NCBI GenBank assembly: GCA_904501795.1
Contig: CAJGCK010000025.1
Coordinates: 1-16,609, forward strand
Source: an uncultured Clostridia bacterium
GTDB taxonomy: Bacteria > Bacillota > Clostridia > Christensenellales > Borkfalkiaceae
Length of the DNA: 16,609 bases
Direction of reading: 5' to 3'
Part shown: piece by piece, positions 6,246 to 14,339 of the stretch
Numbering within the stretch: position 1 is the stretch's first letter
How the letters are laid out: every line of letters starts with the position of its first letter
Notes under the pieces: model-generated
The model's database searches: none
Told to the model about the DNA's origin: nothing
What the model saw: only the letters and a program-made list of their open reading frames with translations
Position numbers and translations under genes: made by a program

Positions 6246-8171
6246 ATGAAGACAATAAAAACTCATAAAATAATAGCGTTGCTTTCAGTGCTTGTTTTGT
6301 GTATCGTTTCAGCGATGGCAACGTTTAATTTTCCTGTAGCACACGCAAAAGAATTAACCCCTGCGGATTACGTTTTGGTTAACGAGTTTCCAACCGGAGC
6401 AGTGTTTAACGATGGTGGTATAGAAGTCTCAGTATCAAACGGTGATAAAGTTTCGCTAAGAAAAGCACTTGCTTTTAATAGCCCTGCTTTTACCTTTGTG
6501 GTTGACGACGCGGTGACTGAAGTTACCTTGTCGCTTGAAGGAACTTCGAAAAATGCGCTTGGCGTTAAAAATGCGGACGGGGATTATACTACGCAAGTAA
6601 CCACTTCGTTTACCATAAGGTACGATGAAAATTCTTTAGGTTACGTAGCATCGCTTAACGGCGGAACGGAAAAGGCTATAGCAAACGTTAACACGGGTAT
6701 AACCGTTACTTTCGAAAACGAAAACAAGGTTGTAGTAGACGCTACCGAATACGAAACGCCCGATGCGAATAAAAACGATTTCTTATTTAGCAAAACTATA
6801 AACGGTCTTACAATCAATACTGTAGAATTTTCTATCAAGACGAAAGATAACGTTGGCGGTAAATTTAATTTAAAATCGGTTAACTTAGACTCTACTAAGG
6901 CGGGTTACGAACAAACCTTTGTTCTTAACGCTGAAAAAACCGCTTTCGAATCTTTTGGGTTAGCAACGGTAACCATACCCGAAAGCGCATTTAACGGTAA
7001 CGTAGTTATAGAAGGTTATAGATACGAATCTTTCAAACACGTGGTATATTCAGTTGCGGGAAATATTGCGTTAAACGATATAACCTTAGTACCTTCTGCA
7101 GACGCTAATATCGACTATGATTCTAAAGAGAACACTATTATCTTTAAGAAAGAAACTGCTAACGCAGTGTTAGAAGCGCAATATAAAGGCACTACCATAA
7201 CGAGCTTTGGTTTTAACGTTAAGAAAATTGATGGTGACAATGAAGCACCCGTTTATAATACTAATCCCGAACTTTTAGAAGCGTATAAAAAGGTTGTTCA
7301 ATCTAAACTTGTAACTGAAGGCGAATACGGTACTGAAAGCGCCGTTTACGTAAGCTTGGGATCAAAACAATTCCTTGAACTTCCTTCAATGAAAGATTTG
7401 GTAAGCGATAAGCTCACCGCATATAGCAACTTAAAATCTAAAGTATATTACTACGGACCGAACGATAACGGTATTAACGAACAAATGAAAGTTCCGCTAT
7501 CTTCCGCAGGTAAATATTTATTCTTCGTATTGTTCTCTGACCAAAACGAAAACTATATGGACTTAAAAGACTTCTATTACACCGATTATAACGACGGTGG
7601 AACGATTAAGTTCGACGGTTGCAAATATGCTCCATATATCTTTGAGTTCGAAGTTATCGACAACGCGCCTATAAGCGTTAAGTCGGTTAGTGAACAGTTA
7701 GAAGGTTTCGTAGGCGTAAAATACACCGCCGCTAAGTTCGACGTTGTTGCTTCAAACTATACCGAAACTTACGTGCTAAAATATTGCAAAACTGAAAGCA
7801 CAAACGAAGACGATTGGGTAGAAATTCCCAAAGCAAGCGCAATTAAAGATACTTCTTATAACCAAGACGGTTTCACTTACGACCAAATAAAAGCTATTGC
7901 TTACGACGGGCAGTTAAGCTTCAAGCCGGATAGAACGGGCTATTACAAAATCATTTGTTCGGTTGAAAGCGAAACGACCGGTCGTAAAGACGAAGCAACG
8001 AGTGACGTTATCGAAGTTTTGCGTTCGCCCAACTACGTTAAGCCCGATTCCAAATGGTTACAAAATAACGTTTGGTCGGTAGTATTCCTTTCGGTAGGAA
8101 CGCTTTGTTTAGCAGGTATAATCGTGTTACTTGTAATAAAACCTAAAAACGAAGAAGACGATAAAAACTAA
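6246..8171 (+). CDS. Secreted, C-terminally membrane-anchored protein of unknown function
   Basis: I do not recognise a family. The 641-aa product has a Sec signal peptide: basic n-region MKTIKTHK, hydrophobic core about 9-27, and a likely type I cleavage after AHA (32-34). The ectodomain (about 35-605) is acidic, rich in Thr/Val/Asn/Tyr and alternating beta-type patterns, and nearly cysteine-free, suggesting stacked lectin- or Ig-like beta domains. A single membrane helix (about 611-631) and a short charged tail ending NEEDDKN follow; there is no LPXTG motif. So it is probably a type I surface protein facing outward. AAGGAG (6227-6232) lies 13 bases before the ATG at 6246; a TTG at 6237 would be only 4 bases away and would add M-L-N, so I prefer the ATG. 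It has its own consensus promoter and terminator, and thus seems an independent, well-expressed unit. Confidence 0.85.
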   Translation: MKTIKTHKIIALLSVLVLCIVSAMATFNFPVAHAKELTPADYVLVNEFPTGAVFNDGGIEVSVSNGDKVSLRKALAFNSPAFTFVVDDAVTEVTLSLEGTSKNALGVKNADGDYTTQVTTSFTIRYDENSLGYVASLNGGTEKAIANVNTGITVTFENENKVVVDATEYETPDANKNDFLFSKTINGLTINTVEFSIKTKDNVGGKFNLKSVNLDSTKAGYEQTFVLNAEKTAFESFGLATVTIPESAFNGNVVIEGYRYESFKHVVYSVAGNIALNDITLVPSADANIDYDSKENTIIFKKETANAVLEAQYKGTTITSFGFNVKKIDGDNEAPVYNTNPELLEAYKKVVQSKLVTEGEYGTESAVYVSLGSKQFLELPSMKDLVSDKLTAYSNLKSKVYYYGPNDNGINEQMKVPLSSAGKYLFFVLFSDQNENYMDLKDFYYTDYNDGGTIKFDGCKYAPYIFEFEVIDNAPISVKSVSEQLEGFVGVKYTAAKFDVVASNYTETYVLKYCKTESTNEDDWVEIPKASAIKDTSYNQDGFTYDQIKAIAYDGQLSFKPDRTGYYKIICSVESETTGRKDEATSDVIEVLRSPNYVKPDSKWLQNNVWSVVFLSVGTLCLAGIIVLLVIKPKNEEDDKN

Positions 8172-8178
8172 TTAACGC

Positions 8179-8208
8179 AAAGGACTTACCCAAACGGTAG
8201 GTCCTTTT
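8179..8208 (+). terminator. Intrinsic terminator after the surface-protein gene
   Basis: A 12-bp stem (8179-8190 with 8196-8207, one G-T wobble) and a 5-base loop ends in four T. It begins 7 bases after the stop codon. The short T-run may allow partial read-through into the following pseudouridine synthase gene, for which I see no good promoter. Confidence 0.7.
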
Positions 8209-8228
8209 CATAAAAGGAAAGCAGAGTT

Positions 8229-9035
8229 ATGTATACTTTCACCGCAGAAAAAAAGCAAAAACTATCCAAGGCCTGTTTGAAAAACGTAACGGGGCTTTCT
8301 TTTTCCGTTTTTAATAAACTACTTAGGAACAAGGACGTCAAGATAAACGGCGCACGCACAGGGAAGGACGTTTTACTTGAAGTGGGCGACACCGTTGTTT
8401 TGTATTACGTTCCAACACCTGTAAAACCCTATTCGGTTATATACGCTGACGAAAACGTGGTTATAATAGATAAACTTAGCGGTTTTGAAACGGCAAACGT
8501 AACCGAAAGTCTAAAAGAAGAATTTCCGCAAGCCACAGCGGTGCATAGGTTGGATAGAAATACTTCAGGCATAATGGTTTTCGCACTTAATAACGATGCG
8601 GAAAACTCGCTTAAAAAAGGTTTTAAGGCGCACTCTTTTAACAAAACTTATCGTTGCACCGTTTTTGGTGTTATGAGAAAAGAGAGTGACGTTTTGGTTG
8701 CGTATTTAAAAAAGGACGCTCAGAATTCTCTTGTCAAGATTTATGATAATTTTGAAAACGGGAGCGTTAAAATTAAAACGGGCTATCAGGTTGTCTCTAC
8801 TAATGGCGAAACTTCCGATTTGAAAGTAACGCTATACACGGGCAAAACCCATCAAATACGCGCGCACCTTGCCCACGTTGGTCATTTTATTATAGGTGAC
8901 GGTAAATACGGCAACGCGCGTATAAATAAAAAATATAACGCCACAAGGCAAAAATTAAAAGCAGAAGAGTTAACCTTTCACTTTAAAAGGGGCGACGTAC
9001 TGTTTTATCTAAACGACAAAAGGTTTTCAGTGTAG
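8229..9035 (+). CDS. RluA-family pseudouridine synthase with N-terminal S4 domain
   Basis: Isomerises uridine to pseudouridine in RNA, probably 23S rRNA. The 268-aa protein has an S4-like RNA-binding region at about 12-60 (KNVTGLSFSVFNKLLRNKDV, then INGAR), followed by the catalytic domain. The catalytic motif is HRLDRNTSG with D109, and GKTHQIRAHL (205-214) and IIGDGKYG follow. This S4-plus-catalytic arrangement matches the RluC/RluD/YlyB type, though somewhat shorter than the usual 300 or so residues. AAAGGA (8213-8218) precedes the ATG. The stop codon (9033-9035) lies inside the ribosome binding site of rqcH, with a 7-base gap, which suggests translational coupling. It differs from the S4-less paralogue at 4730-5437, so the two probably modify different sites. 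Confidence 0.92.
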   Translation: MYTFTAEKKQKLSKACLKNVTGLSFSVFNKLLRNKDVKINGARTGKDVLLEVGDTVVLYYVPTPVKPYSVIYADENVVIIDKLSGFETANVTESLKEEFPQATAVHRLDRNTSGIMVFALNNDAENSLKKGFKAHSFNKTYRCTVFGVMRKESDVLVAYLKKDAQNSLVKIYDNFENGSVKIKTGYQVVSTNGETSDLKVTLYTGKTHQIRAHLAHVGHFIIGDGKYGNARINKKYNATRQKLKAEELTFHFKRGDVLFYLNDKRFSV

Positions 9036-9042
9036 GTGAATT

Positions 9043-10761
9043 ATGCCACAAGATGCTTTCACACTTAAATATTTGTGCGCCGATCTTTCGCAGTTGCTTT
9101 CGGGCGGTAAAATAAATAGGATAGTCCAAACAAACGAAAACGAAATTGTTTTTACTATTTACACGGGCAAAAAAACCGAAAAACTAATTATAAACGTAAA
9201 CCCGTCAAACGCAAGAATAGGCATAGTAGACGTTGAAGATAGTCAAGAACTTGCAATCACGCCTAATTTTTGTGTTTCTTTAAGAAAGCATTTGCTTTCA
9301 GCGACGCTCGACAGTATATCTTTGGTCGGCTTTGATAGAATAATAAAAATTGATTTTACCGTAACTCAAGAGTTTAGTAGTCCCACGAAAAAAAGTTTAT
9401 ACGTAGAACTTATGGGAAGGTATAGTAACCTATTTTTAACACAAGACGGAAAATTGCTCGCGGGCAATAGGGGTGTTAACGTAGCGGGCGATTTTTTAAG
9501 ACCGCTTTTCGTTGGTAAACCGTACATATTCCCACCCACGCAAGACAAATTTGAACCTAGCGACAATGGTTTAATTCAAAAACTTATGGAGTATAGTGAA
9601 AACGACGGTGCTTTCTATGAGTTTTTGTGCGCTAACGTTCAAGGTATAAGCCAAGACACCGCAAAAGAAGTAGTATATTTATTTACAAAAAAAGAAAAAG
9701 AATTTTTGTTAAATCCACAAAAACACGCCCAAGAATTTTTTAAATTCTTTAACGACTTTTTATTTGAGCAAACGCCAAACCCTTGTTTGTTAAAGGTTGA
9801 CAGCGGGGTAAAAGACTTTTTTCTTTTTCCTTACGAAAGCAAATCGGGCGAGTATATATTTTGTGAAAAACTGTATTTAGCCGAGAAAACGTATTTTCAA
9901 AACAAAACTAAACAAAACAAGTATAAAACGCTGTTTGAAAGACTTAATTCCTGCATAAATAACGCTTATAAAAAGGCCAACAAAAAATTACAAGCCATTT
10001 GTAGTAGAGAAAAGGACGCACAATCGCTTTTAGAAAATCAATTGTTTGGCGAATTGATTACCGCAAATATTTATAAAATCAAAAAGGGCGACAAAAAGGT
10101 TGTGTTAAACAACTACTACACGGGTGAAGACGTGGAGATTTTGCTTGATGAAAACTTGTCCCCATCTCAAAACGCGAACTTGTATTATAAAAGATACAAC
10201 AAGCAAAAGAGAGCGCTTGTTTCACTGCAACCGCAAAAAGAACTAATAAAAAGCGAAGCGGACTATTTATCATCGCTTAAAGAGCAACTTTCCTTGTGTG
10301 AAACTATAGATGATCTTGAACTTTTAGAAGAAGAAGTGCTAGATTACGGTTTGATAAAAAGAGCGCACCAAGTAAAGAAGAAAACGGTTAAAAATCCGTT
10401 TAGGATATACGAATATAACGGCGCGGAAATTCGCGTTGGTAGAAATAATTTTGAGAACGAATTATTGTTAGACCAAAGCGACAAACAGTTTGTATGGCTT
10501 CACGCAAAAGATTATCACTCGGCGCACGTTATAATAAGGCAAAAGGCGGAACAAGTTAGCGAAGAAACGATAAAAGTATCCGCCGAGATATGCGCCTATT
10601 ATTCCGCGGGGAGAGAAGGCGGGAAATGTGAAATAGCATATACCAAACGAGCGCACGTTAAAAAACCCAAAAAATCAAAGCCAGGGTTTGTGCACTACAC
10701 AGATTATAAGTCCGTAACGGTAGTTGCAAATAAGCACGCGGAATTATTAAAAAGTGATTGA
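9043..10761 (+). CDS. rqcH: RqcH/NFACT protein, ribosome-associated quality control
   Basis: Bacterial Rqc2 homologue. It binds 50S subunits carrying stalled peptidyl-tRNA and recruits tRNA-Ala to add C-terminal alanine tails, marking the chain for proteolysis, for example by ClpXP. The 572-aa length matches B. subtilis RqcH (YloA). The NFACT-N domain occupies about 1-180 and contains the Asp-Arg pair D98-R99 in GFDRI, which aligns with the D97/R98 pair needed for alanine tailing in B. subtilis. A helix-hairpin-helix and a long Lys/Glu-rich coiled-coil region follow (about 280-430). The NFACT-R domain is about 447-560, with QFVWLHAKDYHSAHVII around W485. The ribosome binding site AGGTGA (9034-9039) overlaps the stop of the upstream synthase. 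Older annotations call such proteins fibronectin-binding protein A; the quality-control role is better supported. clpX lies about 2 kb downstream. Confidence 0.93.
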   Translation: MPQDAFTLKYLCADLSQLLSGGKINRIVQTNENEIVFTIYTGKKTEKLIINVNPSNARIGIVDVEDSQELAITPNFCVSLRKHLLSATLDSISLVGFDRIIKIDFTVTQEFSSPTKKSLYVELMGRYSNLFLTQDGKLLAGNRGVNVAGDFLRPLFVGKPYIFPPTQDKFEPSDNGLIQKLMEYSENDGAFYEFLCANVQGISQDTAKEVVYLFTKKEKEFLLNPQKHAQEFFKFFNDFLFEQTPNPCLLKVDSGVKDFFLFPYESKSGEYIFCEKLYLAEKTYFQNKTKQNKYKTLFERLNSCINNAYKKANKKLQAICSREKDAQSLLENQLFGELITANIYKIKKGDKKVVLNNYYTGEDVEILLDENLSPSQNANLYYKRYNKQKRALVSLQPQKELIKSEADYLSSLKEQLSLCETIDDLELLEEEVLDYGLIKRAHQVKKKTVKNPFRIYEYNGAEIRVGRNNFENELLLDQSDKQFVWLHAKDYHSAHVIIRQKAEQVSEETIKVSAEICAYYSAGREGGKCEIAYTKRAHVKKPKKSKPGFVHYTDYKSVTVVANKHAELLKSD

Positions 10762-10776
10762 AACGCTTAAAAATTC

Positions 10777-10805
10777 TTGCGTTTTAAATATGTTTATGAT
10801 AAAAT
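10777..10805 (+). promoter_or_regulatory. Sigma-A promoter of the tig-clpP-clpX operon
   Basis: TTGCGT (10777-10782), a 17-base spacer and TAAAAT (10800-10805) lie 33 bases before the tig ATG. I see no CIRCE element and no CtsR-type repeat near it, so heat-shock repressor control is not apparent. A short AAACGC/GCGTTT inverted repeat (10761-10785 region) overlaps the -35 and could be a weak terminator of rqcH. Confidence 0.7.
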
Positions 10806-10837
10806 TGATATGAATTTTAAAAGGTTAGGAGATTAAT

Positions 10838-12124
10838 ATGAAATACACGTTTGAAAAAGCCGAAAAAAGCACCGTAAAAGTAACCATTAAACTTACGGAA
10901 AAGGAATGGAAAGAAGCAATCAATCAGGCTTATGAAAAGACTAAGGGTAGATACCAAATGCCTGGATTTAGAAAGGGTAAAGTTCCCAAACATCTTTTAG
11001 AATCCGCATACGGAACAGGAATTTTTTATGAAGATGCTATTAACTACGCTTTCCCCAAATACTACGGCGAAGTTTTAGATAAGGAAGAAAGTATTAAGGC
11101 AATCGCTCAACCCGAATTAGATATTAAAGACATCTCTGATAAAGGTATTACGATGATAGCAATCGTACCCGTTAAGCCCGAAGTTAAACTCGGTGAATAT
11201 AAAGGTATAACTTTCGAAAAGAAAGTATATAATGTTACTGACGAAGATATTGAAAACGACGTTAAACGTTTGCAAGAACGTAACTCTCGTATGGTAGACG
11301 TAACCGATAGAGCGGTTTTAGACGGTGATATGGTAGTTATTGATTATTCAGGTAGTGTTGACGGCGTTAAGTTCGACGGTGGCACGGCTGAAAAACAAAA
11401 CCTTACTATAGGTAGCAAAACTTTCATACCTGGTTTTGAAGAGCAATTAATCGGTATGAACGTTGGCGAAGAAAAGGATATTACCGTTAAATTCCCAGAA
11501 GATTACCATGCAGAAAATCTAAAAGGGAAAGACGCTGTTTTCGCTATTAAACTTCACGAAATCAAAAAGAAAGAATTACCCGAAGTTAACGATGAGTTTA
11601 TTAAAGACGCCGTTGGTGCTGAAAGTTTAGACGCTTATAAAGAAGAAGTTAAGGCAAGATTAGAAAAACAAAATGCTGATAGAGCGGAAAGAGAACTTGA
11701 AGATGAAATCATTAAGAAAATAACCGAAAAAACTGAAGTAGAAATACCCGACGCATTAGTTGAAAGACAAATAGATAATATGGTTCAAGAAATGTCTTAT
11801 AGACTTTCTTATCAAGGCTTAAAACTAGAAGATTACCTAAAATACATGGGTCAATCGATGGAAGATTATAGAAAGGGCTACGAAGAACAAGCAAAATCTA
11901 TTGTTAAATCTCAACTTGCTATCGAACAAATAATTGAAGAAGAAAAGATAGAAGCAACCGAAGAAGACGTTGAAGCAAGGGTCGCTGAAATGGCAAAAGC
12001 GCAAAACAAACCCGTTCCGGACGTAAAGAAGAACGTAAACGCTCGCCAACTCGATTATATTAAGAACGAAATAATAATCAAAAAGCTTTTCGAATTATTA
12101 AAGAGTTCAAACATAATAAAATAA
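10838..12124 (+). CDS. tig: Trigger factor (ribosome-bound chaperone, peptidyl-prolyl isomerase)
   Basis: Binds near ribosomal protein L23 at the exit tunnel and shields nascent chains; the middle domain has FKBP-type prolyl isomerase activity. At 428 aa the length is typical. The N-terminal ribosome-binding domain has the signature MPGFRKGKVP (41-50). The FKBP-like domain is at about 155-243, with VVIDYSGSVDGVKFDGG and FIPGFEEQLIGM (196-207). The C-terminal helical arms (about 250-428) are rich in Glu and Lys. The ribosome binding site TAGGAGA ends 5-6 bases before the ATG. It heads a tig-clpP-clpX operon, an arrangement widespread in bacteria that couples folding with degradation. The partner L23 gene lies in the same window at 15952-16242. 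Confidence 0.98.
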   Translation: MKYTFEKAEKSTVKVTIKLTEKEWKEAINQAYEKTKGRYQMPGFRKGKVPKHLLESAYGTGIFYEDAINYAFPKYYGEVLDKEESIKAIAQPELDIKDISDKGITMIAIVPVKPEVKLGEYKGITFEKKVYNVTDEDIENDVKRLQERNSRMVDVTDRAVLDGDMVVIDYSGSVDGVKFDGGTAEKQNLTIGSKTFIPGFEEQLIGMNVGEEKDITVKFPEDYHAENLKGKDAVFAIKLHEIKKKELPEVNDEFIKDAVGAESLDAYKEEVKARLEKQNADRAERELEDEIIKKITEKTEVEIPDALVERQIDNMVQEMSYRLSYQGLKLEDYLKYMGQSMEDYRKGYEEQAKSIVKSQLAIEQIIEEEKIEATEEDVEARVAEMAKAQNKPVPDVKKNVNARQLDYIKNEIIIKKLFELLKSSNIIK

Positions 12125-12144
12125 ACAAGCTTTAAGGAGCAAAA

Positions 12145-12741
12145 ATGGAAATAAAGAACACCGTAGTGCCCTACGTCGTTGAACAAACGGGTAAGGGAGA
12201 GAGAAGTTACGATATATATTCAAGGCTATTAGAAGATAGAATAATTTTTTTAACCGGGGAAATAACCGACGCCGTTGCCGACGCGGTTGTAGCGCAACTA
12301 ATTTATTTAGAAGGCAAAGATCCAAATAAAGATATATTCCTTTATATCAATAGTCCCGGCGGAAGCGTAACGGCAGGTATGGCAATATACGACACTATGA
12401 ACTATATTAAATGTGACGTGGTTACTACTTGCATAGGCTTAGCGGCTAGCATGGGTGCGTTTTTATTGTCCAGTGGAACAAAGGGTAAAAGATACGCACT
12501 TAAAAATAGCGAGATCATGATACATCAACCGTTAGGTGGCGCTCAAGGTCAAGCAAGCGATATTAAAATTCAAGCTGACCACATAATTAAAACCAAACAC
12601 AAACTAAACACCATTTTGGCTATGAATAGTGGCAAGCCTTACGAACAAGTTGAGAAGGATACCGATAGGGATAATTATCTATCGGCTGAAGAAGCAAAAG
12701 AATACGGACTAATAGACGAAATATTCGTGCGTCGTCCGTAG
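12145..12741 (+). CDS. clpP: ATP-dependent Clp protease proteolytic subunit
   Basis: Serine peptidase that forms the two-ring, 14-subunit degradation chamber served by ClpX and other Clp ATPases. The 198-aa length is normal. The catalytic triad is visible: S102 in [10 protein letters not shown]127 in MIHQPLGG, and D176 in DTDRDNYLS, at the same His-Asp spacing (49) as in E. coli ClpP. The oligomerisation/substrate motif INSPGGSV is at about 69-76. AAGGAG (12134-12139) lies 5 bases before the ATG, 20 bases after tig. It is the middle gene of the operon, 14 bases before clpX. Confidence 0.98.
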   Translation: MEIKNTVVPYVVEQTGKGERSYDIYSRLLEDRIIFLTGEITDAVADAVVAQLIYLEGKDPNKDIFLYINSPGGSVTAGMAIYDTMNYIKCDVVTTCIGLAASMGAFLLSSGTKGKRYALKNSEIMIHQPLGGAQGQASDIKIQADHIIKTKHKLNTILAMNSGKPYEQVEKDTDRDNYLSAEEAKEYGLIDEIFVRRP

Positions 12742-12755
12742 AAACGGAGAGAATA

Positions 12756-13979
12756 ATGCAAGATAACGAACAACTCTTTTGCTCTTTTTGCGGAAAGCCT
12801 AAAGAACTTACCAAACGCTTGATAGCGGGACCGAACGGTATATATATTTGCGATGAGTGTATTGAAATTTGTAAAGACGTTATGAACGAAGACTCGTCGG
12901 AAAAACAAACCGAAAAAGTTCCACTCTTAAAGCCCCACGAAATAAAAGCAAAATTAGACGAATATATAGTTGGCCAAGAAGAAGCTAAAAAAGTTTTATC
13001 AGTTGCCGTTTACAATCACTACAAGCGCATAAACGCGGTGAGTGAAAAAAGCGACGTTGAGATTGATAAAAGCAATATACTGTTGCTTGGCCCAACGGGT
13101 AGTGGTAAAACCCTTTTAGCAAAAACTTTGGCTAAGATATTGGACGTACCTTTCGCCGTTGCCGACGCTACTACGCTTACTGAAGCGGGCTACGTAGGGG
13201 AAGACGTTGAAAACATTTTGCTTAAGCTTATTCAGTCGGCTGAGTTTGATATAGAAAGAGCGCAAAAAGGCATAATTTATATCGACGAAATAGACAAAAT
13301 TGCAAGAAAGAGCGAAAACGTTTCTATTACAAGAGACGTTTCGGGCGAAGGCGTTCAACAAGCCTTGCTCAAGATTATAGAATCGACCGTAGCATCCGTT
13401 CCACCACAGGGCGGAAGAAAACACCCGCAACAAGAATGCTTAAAGATAGATACCACAAACGTGTTATTTATTTGCGGCGGAGCGTTCGTTGGACTTGAAG
13501 ATATAGTTTCTAAACGCAAAGAAAAATCTTCACTTGGCTTTGGCGGTACGGTAGATAAAAACACGACTAAATCGGTGGATTTGATAAGGGACGTTCAACC
13601 GCAAGACCTAATAAAGTACGGGCTTATCCCAGAGTTTATAGGTAGAGTTCCAATCACGGTTGGTTTGCACGCGTTAGATGAAAACGCATTGTTTTCAATA
13701 ATGACCAAACCTAAAAACGCGCTAGTAAAACAATACAAGCAACTAATCGGTTTAGACAACGTTGAACTTGAAATAACCGACGGTGCTATAACGGCGGTTG
13801 CTCGCAAAGCAATTCAATTAAAAACGGGCGCAAGGGGACTTAGGACTATCTTCGAAAACTTGATGATAGACACAATGTACGAAATCCCGTCGCTTACCGA
13901 CGTTGAAAAAGTAGTGGTGGATGAAGACGTGGTTAAAGGCTCTTCTAAGCCCAAACTCGTATATAAAAATATAGCGTAA
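12756..13979 (+). CDS. clpX: ATP-dependent Clp protease ATP-binding subunit ClpX
   Basis: AAA+ unfoldase that recognises tagged proteins and threads them into ClpP. The 407-aa protein starts with a four-cysteine zinc domain (C9, C12, C32, C35). The Walker A motif is GPTGSGKT (112-119), the pore loop GYVG (145-148), Walker B IIYIDE (173-178), and the RKH loop R221-K222-H223. The ClpP-docking tripeptide appears as LGF (260-262) in place of the common IGF, a conservative change seen in other ClpX proteins. The sensor-2 arginine region GARGLR follows near the C-terminus. GGAGAG (12746-12751) lies 4 bases before the ATG. It ends the tig-clpP-clpX operon and is followed by a terminator. Elsewhere in Bacillota lon or an engB-type GTPase often follows; here the S10 operon does. 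Confidence 0.98.
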   Translation: MQDNEQLFCSFCGKPKELTKRLIAGPNGIYICDECIEICKDVMNEDSSEKQTEKVPLLKPHEIKAKLDEYIVGQEEAKKVLSVAVYNHYKRINAVSEKSDVEIDKSNILLLGPTGSGKTLLAKTLAKILDVPFAVADATTLTEAGYVGEDVENILLKLIQSAEFDIERAQKGIIYIDEIDKIARKSENVSITRDVSGEGVQQALLKIIESTVASVPPQGGRKHPQQECLKIDTTNVLFICGGAFVGLEDIVSKRKEKSSLGFGGTVDKNTTKSVDLIRDVQPQDLIKYGLIPEFIGRVPITVGLHALDENALFSIMTKPKNALVKQYKQLIGLDNVELEITDGAITAVARKAIQLKTGARGLRTIFENLMIDTMYEIPSLTDVEKVVVDEDVVKGSSKPKLVYKNIA

Positions 13980-14001
13980 ACTAAAAAAAACACAGTTAAA
14001 T

Positions 14002-14053
14002 AAAGGGTTTTTGGACTTAAAAAATTTTTTTAAAAAGTTTCAAAAACCCTTTT
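14002..14053 (+). terminator. Intrinsic terminator of the clp operon
   Basis: A perfect 12-bp stem (14002-14013 with 14041-14052) encloses a further imperfect AT-rich stem. It ends in four T. The stop of clpX is 22 bases upstream and the next promoter begins 8 bases downstream, so it separates the clp operon from the S10 operon. Confidence 0.8.
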
Positions 14054-14060
14054 CAAACGT

Positions 14061-14089
14061 TTGACAAGCGTTAGATATTAGGTTATAAT
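14061..14089 (+). promoter_or_regulatory. Perfect-consensus sigma-A promoter of the S10 operon
   Basis: TTGACA (14061-14066), exactly 17 bases, then TATAAT (14084-14089): all twelve consensus bases are present. Transcription should begin at about G14096. Such strength fits a ribosomal protein operon and suggests that control is exerted downstream, in the leader. Confidence 0.95.
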
Positions 14090-14095
14090 ATGTAA

Positions 14096-14339
14096 GCTGT
14101 GTAATCTGGGTTGATACGGGAAGTTACTTAAATTCGGCGCAACCGAAAGATAATTTCCGTTGACAAGTGTGGGGGCAAGACCTCTGCGACTAACTTCAAA
14201 TAGAATTAGTAGGTCATTCGCAGCGACTTAAAAAGTTTAAGTATCGGCGAATGATTTTTTTATTACTAAGATTTGACACACACGGCAGAGTTTACATCAG
14301 CAAGTCAAAATTCAGTTAGGTAAAAAAGGAGAAAACAAA
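14096..14339 (+). promoter_or_regulatory. Structured 5' leader of the S10 operon, putative transcription attenuator
   Basis: About 245 bases without a gene separate the promoter from rpsJ. A first arm spans 14116-14160: ACGG/CCGT at its base, an imperfect middle and a TTCGG/CCGAA tip. A second helix pairs GACCT (14179-14183) with AGGTC (14211-14215) and ACTAA (14189-14193) with TTAGT (14206-14210), leaving CTGCG (14184-14188) bulged. A strong terminator follows (14214-14261). CTGCGA (14184-14189) can also pair with TCGCAG (14218-14223), which would take away the terminator's 5' arm: an antiterminator. The 5' end GCTGTGTAA (14096-14104) can pair with TTACA-T-CAGC (14292-14301), closing the whole leader. 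I see no T-box motif or known riboswitch core. The likely ligand is a ribosomal protein from the operon, with L4 the obvious candidate by analogy to E. coli, but this is inference. Confidence 0.7.
14214..14261 (+). terminator. Leader (attenuator) terminator upstream of rpsJ
   Basis: TCATTCGC (14214-14221) pairs perfectly with GCGAATGA (14247-14254). Within it, CG pairs with CG (14224-14225 with 14245-14246), and ACTTAAA (14226-14232) pairs with TTTAAGT (14236-14242) over a 3-base loop. Seven T follow directly (14255-14261). This is the strongest intrinsic terminator in the window, yet it lies between a promoter and its operon, so read-through must be regulated. Confidence 0.88.

Noticed and set aside
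8117..8122. TATAAT inside the 3' end of the surface-protein gene as a promoter for the 8229 synthase
   Set aside because: No acceptable -35 is found 16-18 bases upstream and there is no extended -10, and the terminator at 8179-8208 lies between it and the gene.
10761..10837. CIRCE or CtsR operator upstream of tig-clpP-clpX
   Set aside because: I looked for the TTAGCACTC/GAGTGCTAA repeat and for tandem GGTCAAA-type heptads and found neither.
13116..13433. 105-codon minus-strand open frame inside clpX
   Set aside because: It is fully antisense to conserved ClpX AAA+ motifs, has no initiation signals, and has the composition of a shadow frame.
14096..14261. Independent small RNA (6S-like) ending at the leader terminator
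   Set aside because: The fold does not show the long bubble-containing hairpin of 6S RNA, and the element sits directly upstream of rpsJ with no second promoter seen after it, so attenuation explains it better. A stable short transcript would not by itself contradict this.
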